Below the pieces are notes generated by a model. The model was not told the DNA's origin. It was given only the letters and a program-made list of their open reading frames with translations, and made no database searches. Position numbers and translations under genes: made by a program. From positions 1 through 64,000 of the forward strand of contig JAKITC010000004.1 of NCBI GenBank assembly GCA_021648285.1: a DNA stretch of 64,000 nt, written 5' to 3'. This stretch comes from Sulfurimonas sp. (GTDB lineage Bacteria > Campylobacterota > Campylobacteria > Campylobacterales > Sulfurimonadaceae). Positions 45,553-53,772 of this stretch are shown in pieces; positions within the stretch are counted from its first letter, which is position 1, and each line of letters begins with the position of its first letter.

Positions 45553-47664
45553 TTATACCAAGCTAAGAGAAACTTTACCTTTTTCATTGTCTATCGAGAT
45601 AACTTCTATTTGAGGAAGATACTGGTTTAAAGATAAAACTTCTAAAGGATGAGAGATTCTTTTTTGGCTCATCTTGGATATGTGAATCATCCCGTCATTT
45701 TTAAGCCCGATATCTACAAATGCGCCAAAGTCTGCAATATTTCTAACTACACCTGAGACAAAGCTACCCTCTTTGAGCATTTTAATGTCCGTTACACCCT
45801 CTTTAAAAGGAATTGGGGGCAAATCCTCTCTCGGGTCAAATCCCGGTTTTTTAAGCTCTTTAATGATGTCTTTTAGAGTCTCTTTTCCTACATGTAGTTC
45901 TGCGGATATAGAGTTTACATCTACTTTGTCTAAGTCTAAAGAGTTTAGTTTTTTTGCAACCTCGTAACTCTCAGGATGTACACCTGTATTGTCAAGAACA
46001 TTTTTAGGGTTTTTTATGCGGATGAAACCTGCGGCTTGCTCGTAGGCTTTTTTGCCCAAGCCTTTTACTTTTAAGAGTTGGCTTTTAGTTGAAAAGTTTC
46101 CATTTTCTTTGCGGTAATCTATAATATTTTGCGCTATTTTTGCACCGATTCCCGCTACATGTGAAAGAAGAGAAGATGAAGCGGAGTTAATATCTACACC
46201 AACACGGTTTACCAAGTCACATGTCACATCATCAAGTTTTTTCTCTAAGAGCTTTTGATCAACATCGTGTTGATACTGTCCTATGCCTAAAGATTTAGGG
46301 TCTATTTTTACCAAAGTCGCCATTGGATCTCGAAGCCTCTGTGCAATAGATATAGCACCTCTTATAGTTACATCAAGGTTTGGATATTCAGTCTGTGCTA
46401 TTTTTGATGCACTATAAACTGAAGCACCGGCTTCTGAGACTACTGTGTAGTTCAGGTTTGCATTTTCATCTCTGTTCAGGCGGGCAAAAAACTCTTGTGT
46501 CTCACGAGACCCAGTACCGTTACCAATAGCAACTCCAGTGATGTTATACTTGTTAGCTAACGTTAGGATTTTGTTTTTTGAATTGTTATAGTCATTTTTT
46601 GGCTCAGTAGGATAGATGACTGCCGACTCCAAATAGTTTCCATTTTCATCAATCACTGCAAGTTTACATCCGCTTACAAATGCGGGATCAACTCCAAGTA
46701 TAACTCTCTTTGTAACCGGAGGAGTCATAAGAAGCTGTTTTAGATTTTTGCCAAAAACACTTATGGCAGAGATGTCAGCTTTTTCTTTTAGTTCTGCTTG
46801 GACTTCACGCTCCAATGATGGAAGCAAAAGACGTTTTAGACCATCTTTGTAGGCGGCAAAAAGTAGCTCACTAGAAGTCGAAGCATGACGAGGGATCTTG
46901 TACTGTTTTATGTTCTCTTGGATTCGTTCTACATCGGTAGTGATTTTTACAGATAGTTCTTTTTCATTCACTCCACGCATGATTGCAAGATAGCGATGAG
47001 ATGGAATGTATGCAACTTTTTCACTCTTACCTGCAAGATTTTTAAAAGTCCCGTTTTCATCAAACTTTTTTGTCTTTTTAGTCTCTAAAGAACCATAGCG
47101 TTGCATTGAGTTTCTGATAGCTTCACGTTCACGAGGCAGGTCGGCATAACGCTCAGCTAAAATATCCTGTGCACCTTTTATGGCTTCATCTACTAAAGTA
47201 ACTTTGCCTTTTACAAACTTTTTAGCCTCTTGTTTAAACTCACTCGTAGTGAGTCTAGCACTTTGCAGAATGTTTGCAAGCGGAGTCAGACCATTCGCCA
47301 TGGCAGTTGTTGCACGAGAACTTTTCTTCTCTTTAAAAGGTCTGTAGATGTCCTCAAGAATTCTCAGAGTCTCAGCCTCATCTATGCTTTTTTTGATTGC
47401 CTCTGTTAAAATTGCACGCTCTGTTATAAGACGAGATACTTCTTCTTTACGCTCTAAAAGCTTTTTTGAACTAAGGTAGATAGTCTCAAAATCACGCAAG
47501 ACTTCATCACTCGCTCCTCCAGTCATCTCTTTACGATAACGGGCGATGAATGGGATGGTCGAGCCTTCATCAAGAAGCTTCAAAATGTTAGTTATATACT
47601 CTTTTTCTAAGCCTGTTTTTTGTACTAAAAGATTTACTAGATTGCTAATATCTTTTTCCCTCAC
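45553..47664 (-). CDS. tex: Tex-family RNA-binding transcription accessory protein
   Basis: A 703-residue Tex protein. The N-terminal HTH/Tex_N domain has TIPFIARYRKEMTGGASDE; a YqgF-like RNase H fold follows (VILGVDPAFVSGCKLAVIDENG); then the helix-hairpin-helix region (INSASSSLLSHVAGIGAKIAQNII; LLKVKGLGKKAYEQAAGFIRI); and a C-terminal S1 RNA-binding domain (GSFVSGVVRNIADFGAFVDIGLKNDGMIHISKMS). It affects transcription and RNA turnover. Its start overlaps the preceding DUF234 gene by 20 bases. Confidence 0.94.
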   Translation of the reverse strand: MREKDISNLVNLLVQKTGLEKEYITNILKLLDEGSTIPFIARYRKEMTGGASDEVLRDFETIYLSSKKLLERKEEVSRLITERAILTEAIKKSIDEAETLRILEDIYRPFKEKKSSRATTAMANGLTPLANILQSARLTTSEFKQEAKKFVKGKVTLVDEAIKGAQDILAERYADLPREREAIRNSMQRYGSLETKKTKKFDENGTFKNLAGKSEKVAYIPSHRYLAIMRGVNEKELSVKITTDVERIQENIKQYKIPRHASTSSELLFAAYKDGLKRLLLPSLEREVQAELKEKADISAISVFGKNLKQLLMTPPVTKRVILGVDPAFVSGCKLAVIDENGNYLESAVIYPTEPKNDYNNSKNKILTLANKYNITGVAIGNGTGSRETQEFFARLNRDENANLNYTVVSEAGASVYSASKIAQTEYPNLDVTIRGAISIAQRLRDPMATLVKIDPKSLGIGQYQHDVDQKLLEKKLDDVTCDLVNRVGVDINSASSSLLSHVAGIGAKIAQNIIDYRKENGNFSTKSQLLKVKGLGKKAYEQAAGFIRIKNPKNVLDNTGVHPESYEVAKKLNSLDLDKVDVNSISAELHVGKETLKDIIKELKKPGFDPREDLPPIPFKEGVTDIKMLKEGSFVSGVVRNIADFGAFVDIGLKNDGMIHISKMSQKRISHPLEVLSLNQYLPQIEVISIDNEKGKVSLSLV

Positions 47665-48577
47665 ACTCCATGAAGTCTCTCTCGCTCAAATCTTCAACAA
47701 GAGATTTAAAGTTTTTAAGAGCAAGTAGTTTAACTTCTGCACCTTTTAGAGTTTTAAGCTCATTTGTAAAACCACTTTTTGAGATGACCACACAGATGTC
47801 TGGTCTTAACTCAGCCAATACACACTGCTCTTTTAGTTTTGTGAGTTCAGTTTTTTTCGCTTTTGAGTTAGAGTACTTAGTGATTCCAGCAACGACTTTA
47901 CCTGACTTTGTTTTTGCCAAGATGTCTATCTCTGTATTTCTGTCCCAGTAGCTTCCTATTTCTATAATAGGGTCATCTTTGAAACTATTTTTTATAACTT
48001 CTTGTGCAAGTTTCATAAATACAAGCTCAGAAAACTCCTGTTCACGGTTGGCAAATCTATCTTCTGCTTCTTTGTAATCACCATCTCTGATGCTTTTGAA
48101 AAATGGCGAAATAAAAGAGAACCAAAAACGCATGAATGGTTTAGTGAAGTTTAGTTTTTCATCTACTCTATCTTCTTCATTTGGAGGAGTCTCTAACGAG
48201 TACTCAGCTTCTAAGAAACCTCTGTCAAAAAGATTCTCCATCGCATACTCGCCATCATTTCTAGAGATGCGAGCTCTCTTTAATGCAGAGTGAGTACGAC
48301 GGTCTCCCATAGCAATACCAGTCAGAAGTGCGTGGCTGTGTTTATCACTCTCAGTAATCTGCGTGATGTCCGCATGGATATAGCGATAGTTGTTTAAAAC
48401 CTTACTCTCTATAAGCTTTGACAACGGCATCTGCATATCAATATCCCAACTCATCCCGCCAAATACAGCAAAATATTCTATAGCCTGCTCAAGGTCTTTA
48501 GGGTTATTTTGAAAGTAAAAAGAACGAAACTGCTCTAGAAGTGTTGGGTTCTTTTTGAACTTGTTATATTTTGACAT
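47645..48577 (-). CDS. DUF234 protein without an ATPase domain
   Basis: A 310-residue protein resembling the C-terminal half of archaeal-type ATPases (DUF234, PD-(D/E)XK-like): FMRFWFSFISPFF, then WDRNTEIDILAKTKSGKVVAGITKYSNSK with acidic and lysine residues in a nuclease-like layout. The P-loop ATPase half usually fused to this domain is missing, and no P-loop is seen. The remaining N-terminal part is a winged-helix-like segment. It is the upstream partner of tex. The function is unknown. Confidence 0.7.
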   Translation of the reverse strand: MSKYNKFKKNPTLLEQFRSFYFQNNPKDLEQAIEYFAVFGGMSWDIDMQMPLSKLIESKVLNNYRYIHADITQITESDKHSHALLTGIAMGDRRTHSALKRARISRNDGEYAMENLFDRGFLEAEYSLETPPNEEDRVDEKLNFTKPFMRFWFSFISPFFKSIRDGDYKEAEDRFANREQEFSELVFMKLAQEVIKNSFKDDPIIEIGSYWDRNTEIDILAKTKSGKVVAGITKYSNSKAKKTELTKLKEQCVLAELRPDICVVISKSGFTNELKTLKGAEVKLLALKNFKSLVEDLSERDFMECEGKRY

Positions 48578-48668
48578 GTAGGAAGCCTTGGAGTTTGTTT
48601 ATGGAATTATACAATAATAGAATGAAAGTAGGGTTTGTGTAACTTGTATTTTGAGAAGGCTTACAACA

Positions 48669-48692
48669 GCAACTTTAAGTAGTTGCTTTTTT
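48669..48692 (+). terminator. rho-independent terminator with no upstream plus-strand gene
   Basis: GCAACT and AGTTGC pair around TTAAGT and are followed by TTTTTT. The upstream annotated gene is on the other strand, so either it ends an unseen small RNA starting near 48610-48630 or it is a stray element. Confidence 0.55.
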
Positions 48693-48777
48693 GTGTTAAA
48701 CTCCTTCAGTTAATTGAGGATATTGCACATACACTATCCTCATAGGTCATAAAATTTTTAGTAAAGTGAGATTTGCA

Positions 48778-48978
48778 ATGGAAGCTCTTATTGGTGTAAT
48801 CATTATAGTTATAGTTATTGTTATGGCGAGCAGAGCAAGTAGCAACTCTAATAGTCATGCTGAGGAAGATTTGGAACCGATAATTTGTCCACAGTGTGGC
48901 TCAGAAGATACAGAAATGTTAACAGGTAGTGCGAAAGAAAACTGGCGCTGCTATATATGTAATCATACTTGGGTATAA
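48778..48978 (+). CDS. small membrane-anchored zinc-ribbon protein
   Basis: A 66-residue protein from ATG 48778 (a GTG at 48766 is an alternative): one N-terminal membrane helix (LIGVIIIVIVIVMA), a short linker, and a C-terminal zinc ribbon with C-P-x-C (IICPQCGSED) and C-x-x-C (WRCYICNHTWV). It stands alone between a terminator-like hairpin and a tandem repeat. I do not recognise a specific function. Confidence 0.65.
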   Translation: MEALIGVIIIVIVIVMASRASSNSNSHAEEDLEPIICPQCGSEDTEMLTGSAKENWRCYICNHTWV

Positions 48979-48987
48979 ACCACTTTC

Positions 48988-49035
48988 CTCGTTCCCAAGT
49001 TTTACTTGGTTGCTCGTTCCCAAGTTTTACTTGGT
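48988..49035. repeat. two tandem 23-bp hairpin repeats
   Basis: CTCGTTCCCAAGTTTTACTT... occurs at 48988-49010 and 49013-49035 (period 25). Each copy contains the palindrome CCAAGT-TTT-ACTTGG. This looks like a small intergenic hairpin repeat family; there are only two units here. Confidence 0.7.
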
Positions 49036-49069
49036 AACGCATATTTAACTTTAGTTCTTTAAACTTTAC

Positions 49070-49101
49070 CTCACAATTATTACACTTTTTTTTCATACCA
49101 T
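49070..49101 (+). promoter_or_regulatory. direct-repeat promoter of the DUF1104/two-component system 2 operon
   Basis: CTCACA at 49070, TACACT at 49081 (11 bp), TACCAT at 49096 (15 bp). The hexamers deviate more than the others, but spacing is identical. This would make the regulator autoregulated. Confidence 0.6.
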
Positions 49102-49163
49102 ACATAATCACTAAAAATATTTAGTGTATAATCGTCTAATAAAAACTAATAAAAAGTTGTGTA

Positions 49164-49388
49164 ATGTTAAAATTTTTCGCCATGCTGTTATCATCGCTAT
49201 TGCTAATCTCTCTTTTGTATGCAGAGGAGAACTTTAGTGAGATGAGCACGCAAGAGCTTATATCTATAATGGGTTATATAAAAAAAGAAAATCTTGAAAA
49301 ATTTAAAAAAGAGCTTGAATCAAGAGTTTTAACTATGAGCGAAGCAGAGAAAAAAGCCTATGGGAAAAATCTGGAAAAAGTAAAATAA
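49164..49388 (+). CDS. DUF1104-family periplasmic protein
   Basis: A 74-residue protein with a signal peptide (KFFAMLLSSLLLISLLYA) and a helical mature domain (NFSEMSTQELISIMGYIKKENLEKFKKELESRV), characteristic of the DUF1104 family restricted largely to Campylobacterota. It starts an operon with a response regulator and kinase, so it may be the periplasmic sensor partner of that kinase; this is inferred from position only. There are no cysteines or Met-rich stretches. Confidence 0.78.
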   Translation: MLKFFAMLLSSLLLISLLYAEENFSEMSTQELISIMGYIKKENLEKFKKELESRVLTMSEAEKKAYGKNLEKVK

Positions 49389-49393
49389 TCAAT

Positions 49394-50065
49394 ATGAAAG
49401 CAAAAATACTTTTACTCGAAGATGACCTGACTCTTAGTGAAACTGTAGTTGAGTTTTTAGAGGAGCAGGGTTTTGAAGTTATAACTGCTTATGATGGGGA
49501 AGAAGCATCAGAGCTTATTTACGAGCAACAGTTTGATTTGTTTTTACTTGATGTAAATGTTCCTCTTCTTAATGGATTTGAGCTTTTAAAACAAAAGCGG
49601 GATGACGGTGTTAAAACTCCTGCCATCTACATAACTTCACTAAACTCCATAGACTCTCTTGAAGATGGATATAAAAGCGGTTGTGATGACTACATCAGAA
49701 AACCTTTTGTTTTAAAAGAGCTTCTCTTTAGAGTGGAGACTATATTAAAAAGGGGCTTCTTTCATGAGAGTAGTCCAAGAGTTAAAATAGATATACATGT
49801 AGAGTACGATACAGAGTCCAATCTACTTTTTATAGACTCTAAGCAGATTCAACTAAATACAAAAACATCTCAGCTTTTAAAACTTTTTTTACAAAATCAA
49901 GAGGAAGTTATCTCACATGAGAGAATTTACGATACTCTTTGGAGTTATGAAGAAACACCTAGTGAAAGTGCTCTCAGAACCTACATAAAAGATCTTAGAA
50001 AAATTATAGGAAAGGATAAAATTGTTAGCATCAAAAAGCTTGGGTACAGATTTTCGTCAAAGTGA
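49394..50065 (+). CDS. OmpR/PhoB-type response regulator (two-component system 2)
   Basis: A 223-residue regulator: receiver domain with Asp53 (FDLFLLDVNVP), acidic pair LEDD, conserved Lys in IRKPFVLKEL; winged-helix DNA-binding domain with recognition region SESALRTYIKDLRKIIG, ending IKKLGYRFSSK. It is similar in arrangement to the regulator at 14874-15527. Direct-repeat promoters precede its own operon and the following cytochrome gene, which makes it the best candidate to bind that motif. Confidence 0.93.
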   Translation: MKAKILLLEDDLTLSETVVEFLEEQGFEVITAYDGEEASELIYEQQFDLFLLDVNVPLLNGFELLKQKRDDGVKTPAIYITSLNSIDSLEDGYKSGCDDYIRKPFVLKELLFRVETILKRGFFHESSPRVKIDIHVEYDTESNLLFIDSKQIQLNTKTSQLLKLFLQNQEEVISHERIYDTLWSYEETPSESALRTYIKDLRKIIGKDKIVSIKKLGYRFSSK

Positions 50066-51206
50066 AAAACAAACACTTTTTAGATTTTCTGCTCTGTATA
50101 TTTTACTAACAGTTATCATCATATCCGTATTTTCTTTTATCTATTTTGAGCTTCAAGAAGATTTGATGCTTCAACAAAAAAAACCGACCCTGCAAACGTA
50201 TTCTAAAGAACTAATAGAAGATTTAAAACAACTACATGTAAACTTTGATAAAACGCAAATTTATCCGAGAAGTGATAAGTTTGACTCTGCAATTTTTGAT
50301 AATGAGAAAAAGCTGATTTTCTCTAGCGTGGCTACTAAACTAAGACTAGATAAAATCTTATATCTCGAAAACGGAGTAATTCACTTAGTCAATATACCAG
50401 AGTCTTACTATCTTGGTGCCAAATATATTATAGTAAAAGTAAAAGATGATGAAGCGTGGTTAGCCCGTACCAAAAAAGAGATTGTCATTTTTGGAGCTAT
50501 AACGTTTTTGTTTATGTTAGTTATAGGTTATATCCTGCTTAGATTGTTTTTGAAGCCTATGCGTGATGCTATCACTCTGCTTGATGAATTTATAAAAGAC
50601 ACTACTCATGAGTTAAACACACCCGTTAGTACTATAGTCGCAAATATAGAGATGATAGACAAATCCTCTCTCGATGAAAAGTTATTAAAAAAGATAGAGA
50701 GGATAGACATAGGTGCAAAAACAATATCAAATATCTATCAGGATTTAACTTATCTGACACTTGGCAGTGAGATAGTCTCCAATAATGAAGATATAGATAT
50801 AGAGCAGTTGGCTTTAGAGAGAGTGGAGTATTTTACTTCTCTCGCCCTTGCCAAAAAAGTAAAAATCAGCTCAAACATAATAGAGAAAACATCTTTGACA
50901 GCAGATAAGTTTAAAATCTCAAAACTTTTGGATAACTTGCTCTCAAATGCTATCAAGTACAACAAAGTCGGTGGAGAGATTGTTGTCAGCGTAGAGAGTA
51001 AAGGGTTTAGTGTAGAAGATTCCGGTATAGGCATAGCACAAGATGATATCTCCAAAATAAAAGAGAGATATAAAAGATTTAACAAGAGCAGCGGTGGTTT
51101 TGGTATAGGACTAAGCATAGTCTCCTCAATTGCTCAAGAGTATAATCTAAAAATTGATATAACTTCCCAAGAGAGAGTTGGAACGAAAGTGAGTATCTCA
51201 TGGTAA
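50022..51206 (+). CDS. sensor histidine kinase (two-component system 2)
   Basis: A kinase of up to 394 residues with TM1 (about 23-45), a periplasmic domain of about 100 residues without cysteines, TM2 (about 152-172), DHp box KDTTHELNTPVSTIV, N box DNLLSNAIKYN, G1 EDSGIGIAQDD and G2 SGGFGIGLSIV. No ATG is available; TTG 50022 or TTG 50040 are possible starts, both inside the regulator gene, so translation is probably coupled. It strongly resembles the kinase at 13742-14881, and the two are likely paralogs. Confidence 0.88.
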   Translation: MLASKSLGTDFRQSEKQTLFRFSALYILLTVIIISVFSFIYFELQEDLMLQQKKPTLQTYSKELIEDLKQLHVNFDKTQIYPRSDKFDSAIFDNEKKLIFSSVATKLRLDKILYLENGVIHLVNIPESYYLGAKYIIVKVKDDEAWLARTKKEIVIFGAITFLFMLVIGYILLRLFLKPMRDAITLLDEFIKDTTHELNTPVSTIVANIEMIDKSSLDEKLLKKIERIDIGAKTISNIYQDLTYLTLGSEIVSNNEDIDIEQLALERVEYFTSLALAKKVKISSNIIEKTSLTADKFKISKLLDNLLSNAIKYNKVGGEIVVSVESKGFSVEDSGIGIAQDDISKIKERYKRFNKSSGGFGIGLSIVSSIAQEYNLKIDITSQERVGTKVSISW

Positions 51207-51532
51207 AAAAAGCAGTTTTAATTCTTAGTCTTATGTTTTGTTTTGCAAATGCAGATGTGTATGAGAAAAACTGTGTTACATGTCATAAACAACTACCTGT
51301 AAGCATAGATAAATATTTTTATAAGTACCTGCTTATATATAGCAGTGAGCGTGATATGAAAAATGCGATTATCAGTTATCTAAAATATCCCGCACAAGAG
51401 ACTAGCGTTATGTCAGATGCATTCATAAGCAGGTTTGGTATAAAGAAAAAAAGCAAACTTAGCGAATATGAATTAAAAGAAGCTGTTGATGTTTACTGGC
51501 AAAAGTATAAAGTTTTTGGAAAGCTAAAATAA
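51200..51532 (+). CDS. periplasmic monohaem c-type protein
   Basis: A 110-residue exported protein (signal MVKKAVLILSLMFCFANA) with a single CVTCH haem motif directly after the signal (about residue 26). The rest is helical (KYLLIYSSERDMKNAIISYLKYP) and lacks an obvious distal Met motif apart from one near SVMSDAF. It overlaps the kinase by seven bases, so haem or copper redox state may be what this system monitors. It is not a canonical cytochrome c553. Confidence 0.75.
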   Translation: MVKKAVLILSLMFCFANADVYEKNCVTCHKQLPVSIDKYFYKYLLIYSSERDMKNAIISYLKYPAQETSVMSDAFISRFGIKKKSKLSEYELKEAVDVYWQKYKVFGKLK

Positions 51533-51542
51533 AAAAAATCAT

Positions 51543-51574
51543 TACACAATTACCTCACAATTAATTGTTAAACT
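51543..51574 (+). promoter_or_regulatory. direct-repeat promoter of the cytochrome c gene
   Basis: TACACA at 51543, CTCACA at 51554 (11 bp), TAAACT at 51569 (15 bp). It lies between the monohaem gene and the cytochrome start at 51601. Confidence 0.65.
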
Positions 51575-51600
51575 TACTCCATCAAAAAAAGGAGTTTCAA

Positions 51601-51927
51601 ATGAAAACTACAACGATAACAAAAACATTAAAGTCTTTAGTTATAGCAGGTGCTATTATTGGTTCATCAACTTTACTTGCTGCTGATGGTGCTGCACTTT
51701 ACGCTAAGTGTGCCGGTTGTCACGGCGCAACAGGTGAAAAAAGTGCTCTTGGTAAATCAAAAATTATTGCAAATATGAGTGCAGAAGAGATAAGCAGTGC
51801 AATTAATGGTTATGTATCCGGCAGTTATGGCGGAGCTATGAAAGGTCTTATGAAAGGTCAAGTTTCAAGTCTTTCAAAAGATGGTATCAAAGCATTGTCT
51901 GCCCATATAGCAACGTTTAAAAAATAG
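51601..51927 (+). CDS. class I cytochrome c (c553-like)
   Basis: A 108-residue periplasmic cytochrome from ATG 51601, which has AAAGGAG 7 bases upstream; the track start at 51565 lies in the promoter. Signal peptide (LKSLVIAGAIIGSSTLLA), haem motif CAGCHGATGEKSALG, and a likely Met ligand in GGAMKGLMKGQ. It is a small soluble electron carrier. A strong terminator follows, and its own direct-repeat promoter precedes it. Confidence 0.87.
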   Translation: MKTTTITKTLKSLVIAGAIIGSSTLLAADGAALYAKCAGCHGATGEKSALGKSKIIANMSAEEISSAINGYVSGSYGGAMKGLMKGQVSSLSKDGIKALSAHIATFKK

Positions 51928-51968
51928 TCTACATACCATATAAAACACCCTCTCTAATCTCTCTTTCT

Positions 51969-51997
51969 CCCAAAGTTTTTGCTTTGGGGTATTTTTA
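51969..51997 (+). terminator. rho-independent terminator after cytochrome c
   Basis: CCCAAAG, loop TTTTTG, CTTTGGG, then GTATTTTTATT. A strong 7-bp stem with a U-rich tail. Confidence 0.8.
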
Positions 51998-52014
51998 TTG
52001 TTTGATTTTTAAAC

Positions 52015-52046
52015 TTTAACACTAATACACAAACCTCTTAAATAAT
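52015..52046 (+). promoter_or_regulatory. possible degenerate direct-repeat promoter for the second GKCG peptide
   Basis: TACACA at 52026 with AATAAT 15 bp later at 52041; the upstream hexamer at 52015 (TTTAAC) is poor. It is listed because position and gene type fit the set; the match itself is weak. Confidence 0.35.
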
Positions 52047-52097
52047 AAAACTCTTTTTACTACAATAATGATTACCAATAAAACAATAAGGCTATTT

Positions 52098-52367
52098 ATG
52101 AAAACTATAAGATTATCAACACTTTTCCTAGGTGCGGTTATGTTCCTAGGTTTTGGATTTACAACGGCAAGTGCTGAGGGCATGAAGTGTGGTGCGGGGA
52201 AATGCGGCAGTTCTATGAAGACTCCAAGAGTTCAGGCTGAAGCCATGAAAGATGATTCAAAAAAACTTGATACTCACAAGAAAAGTTCAAAATTTGAAAG
52301 TTATCAAAAATGGAGCAAAGAGTATTCTAAAGATAAGAATCAAAGAGGTGTAATAAGCACTCATTAA
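52098..52367 (+). CDS. secreted GKCG-motif peptide (paralog of 16402-16695)
   Basis: An 89-residue protein from ATG 52098 (AAGG upstream; the track start at 52068 adds ten codons). The signal peptide MKTIRLSTLFLGAVMFLGFGFTTASA closely resembles that of the peptide at 16402. Directly after cleavage comes one MKCGAGKCG motif, then a 60-residue Lys-rich tail without cysteine. Both copies lie near a two-component system. The same HvfA/bufferin-like interpretation applies, with the same caution that no maturation enzyme is in the window. Confidence 0.75.
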   Translation: MKTIRLSTLFLGAVMFLGFGFTTASAEGMKCGAGKCGSSMKTPRVQAEAMKDDSKKLDTHKKSSKFESYQKWSKEYSKDKNQRGVISTH

Positions 52368-52482
52368 AATATCTTTTAATTATTCAATTGACTTATACTC
52401 TTAAAGAATAATATATCTTAATATATGTTATAGTTATCACAAAATACTACTTAAGTTAACATTTTCATTATGGAGATACAAC

Positions 52483-53772
52483 ATGAGAGAGAGAATAGCG
52501 GTAATTGATGGTCTAAGAACCCCCATGGCCAAAGCATCAGGCAAATTAAAGAATATGCAAGCAGAATCACTTTGTGCACATGTAGTCTCAGAAGTGGCTC
52601 TTAGGGTTGGGTTGGATTTTGATAGTTATGATGAAGTTATAATAGGTAATGTGGCACAACCTGCTCATGCTGCAAACATTGCTAGAGTTATAGCACTCAA
52701 GGCAGGGTTTGGTGAACATGTGCCAGCTTATACTGTGCATAGAAATTGTGCTTCTGGGATGGAGTCTATCACTACTGCCACTGATAAGATCTTATCTGGC
52801 AGGGGTGAGATTTATATGGCTGGTGGAGTAGAGTCCATGAGTAATATACCTATATTTTTTAACAAAAAGATGTCCGCTCTTTTTGAGGGGCTTTTTCGTT
52901 CAAAATCATTTATAGAAAAAATAAAGACTCTTTCACACTTTACCCCATCTCATTTAATACCGGTAGTTGGTCTGATGCAGGGTTTGACTGACCCTCTAAC
53001 AGGCCTAAACATGGGTAATACAGCCGAAATACTGGCTCAAGATTTTGGAATCAGCAGAAGAGAACAGGATGAGTTTGCTCTTGCTTCGCACAGCAAAGCA
53101 GAGCGTGCCCAAAAAGATGGGATATTCGCTCACGAGATAGCACCTATTATCAGGAACGCTCAAAGAGGGGAGATAATGGTAGATGATGATGGCATACGAC
53201 ATGGACAAAATATGGAATCTCTCACAAAGCTTAGACCATTTTTTGATAAAAGAAACGGAACTGTTACAGCCGGTAATTCCTCTCAGATTTCAGATGCCGC
53301 TGCTGCAGTGGTCTTGATGAGTGAATCAAAAGCAAAAGAGATGGGCTTGACTCCGCTCGGATACGTAAAAGAATACGCATATGCAGGACTTGATCCTTCC
53401 AGAATGGGTCTTGGACCGGCATACTCTACAGCTAAAATTTTAGAGATGACAGGAATGAAGATGAGTGACATTGAACTCATCGAACTTAACGAAGCTTTTG
53501 CGGCACAAGTCATAGCAAACTTAGCAGCTTTTGAATCTAAAAAATATGCACAGACTCATCTAAACAGAACAGAAGCTTTGGGTTCTATTGATACTAATAT
53601 ACTCAATGTAAACGGTGGAGGAATCGCACTTGGACATCCGGTAGGAATGACAGGGACACGATTGGTTATTCACACTTTAAAAGAGTTGCGCCGTCGAAAT
53701 AAAAATGTAGGTCTAGCCACACTCTGTATCGGTGGCGGACAAGGTGCATCTTTGATACTGGAGGTAGAGTAA
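52483..53772 (+). CDS. fadI: acetyl-CoA acyltransferase (thiolase, FadI-like)
   Basis: A 429-residue thiolase for the last step of beta-oxidation. The nucleophile Cys89 is in HRNCASGMES; NEAFAAQV holds the catalytic Asn-Glu region; His is in NGGGIALGHPVGMTG; and the second active Cys is in TLCIGGGQGAS near the end. Length and order match FadI. Ribosome site GGAG precedes the ATG. It starts a four-gene unit with one-base or few-base spacing. Confidence 0.9.
   Translation: MRERIAVIDGLRTPMAKASGKLKNMQAESLCAHVVSEVALRVGLDFDSYDEVIIGNVAQPAHAANIARVIALKAGFGEHVPAYTVHRNCASGMESITTATDKILSGRGEIYMAGGVESMSNIPIFFNKKMSALFEGLFRSKSFIEKIKTLSHFTPSHLIPVVGLMQGLTDPLTGLNMGNTAEILAQDFGISRREQDEFALASHSKAERAQKDGIFAHEIAPIIRNAQRGEIMVDDDGIRHGQNMESLTKLRPFFDKRNGTVTAGNSSQISDAAAAVVLMSESKAKEMGLTPLGYVKEYAYAGLDPSRMGLGPAYSTAKILEMTGMKMSDIELIELNEAFAAQVIANLAAFESKKYAQTHLNRTEALGSIDTNILNVNGGGIALGHPVGMTGTRLVIHTLKELRRRNKNVGLATLCIGGGQGASLILEVE

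Noticed and set aside
48590-48650. Another regulon promoter on the minus strand (TACACAAACCC TACTTT)
   Set aside because: Only one good hexamer, and the nearest TATAAT is 19 rather than 15 bp from the second position.
48988-49035. CRISPR array
   Set aside because: Only two units with a 2-base gap and no spacers; no cas genes in the window.
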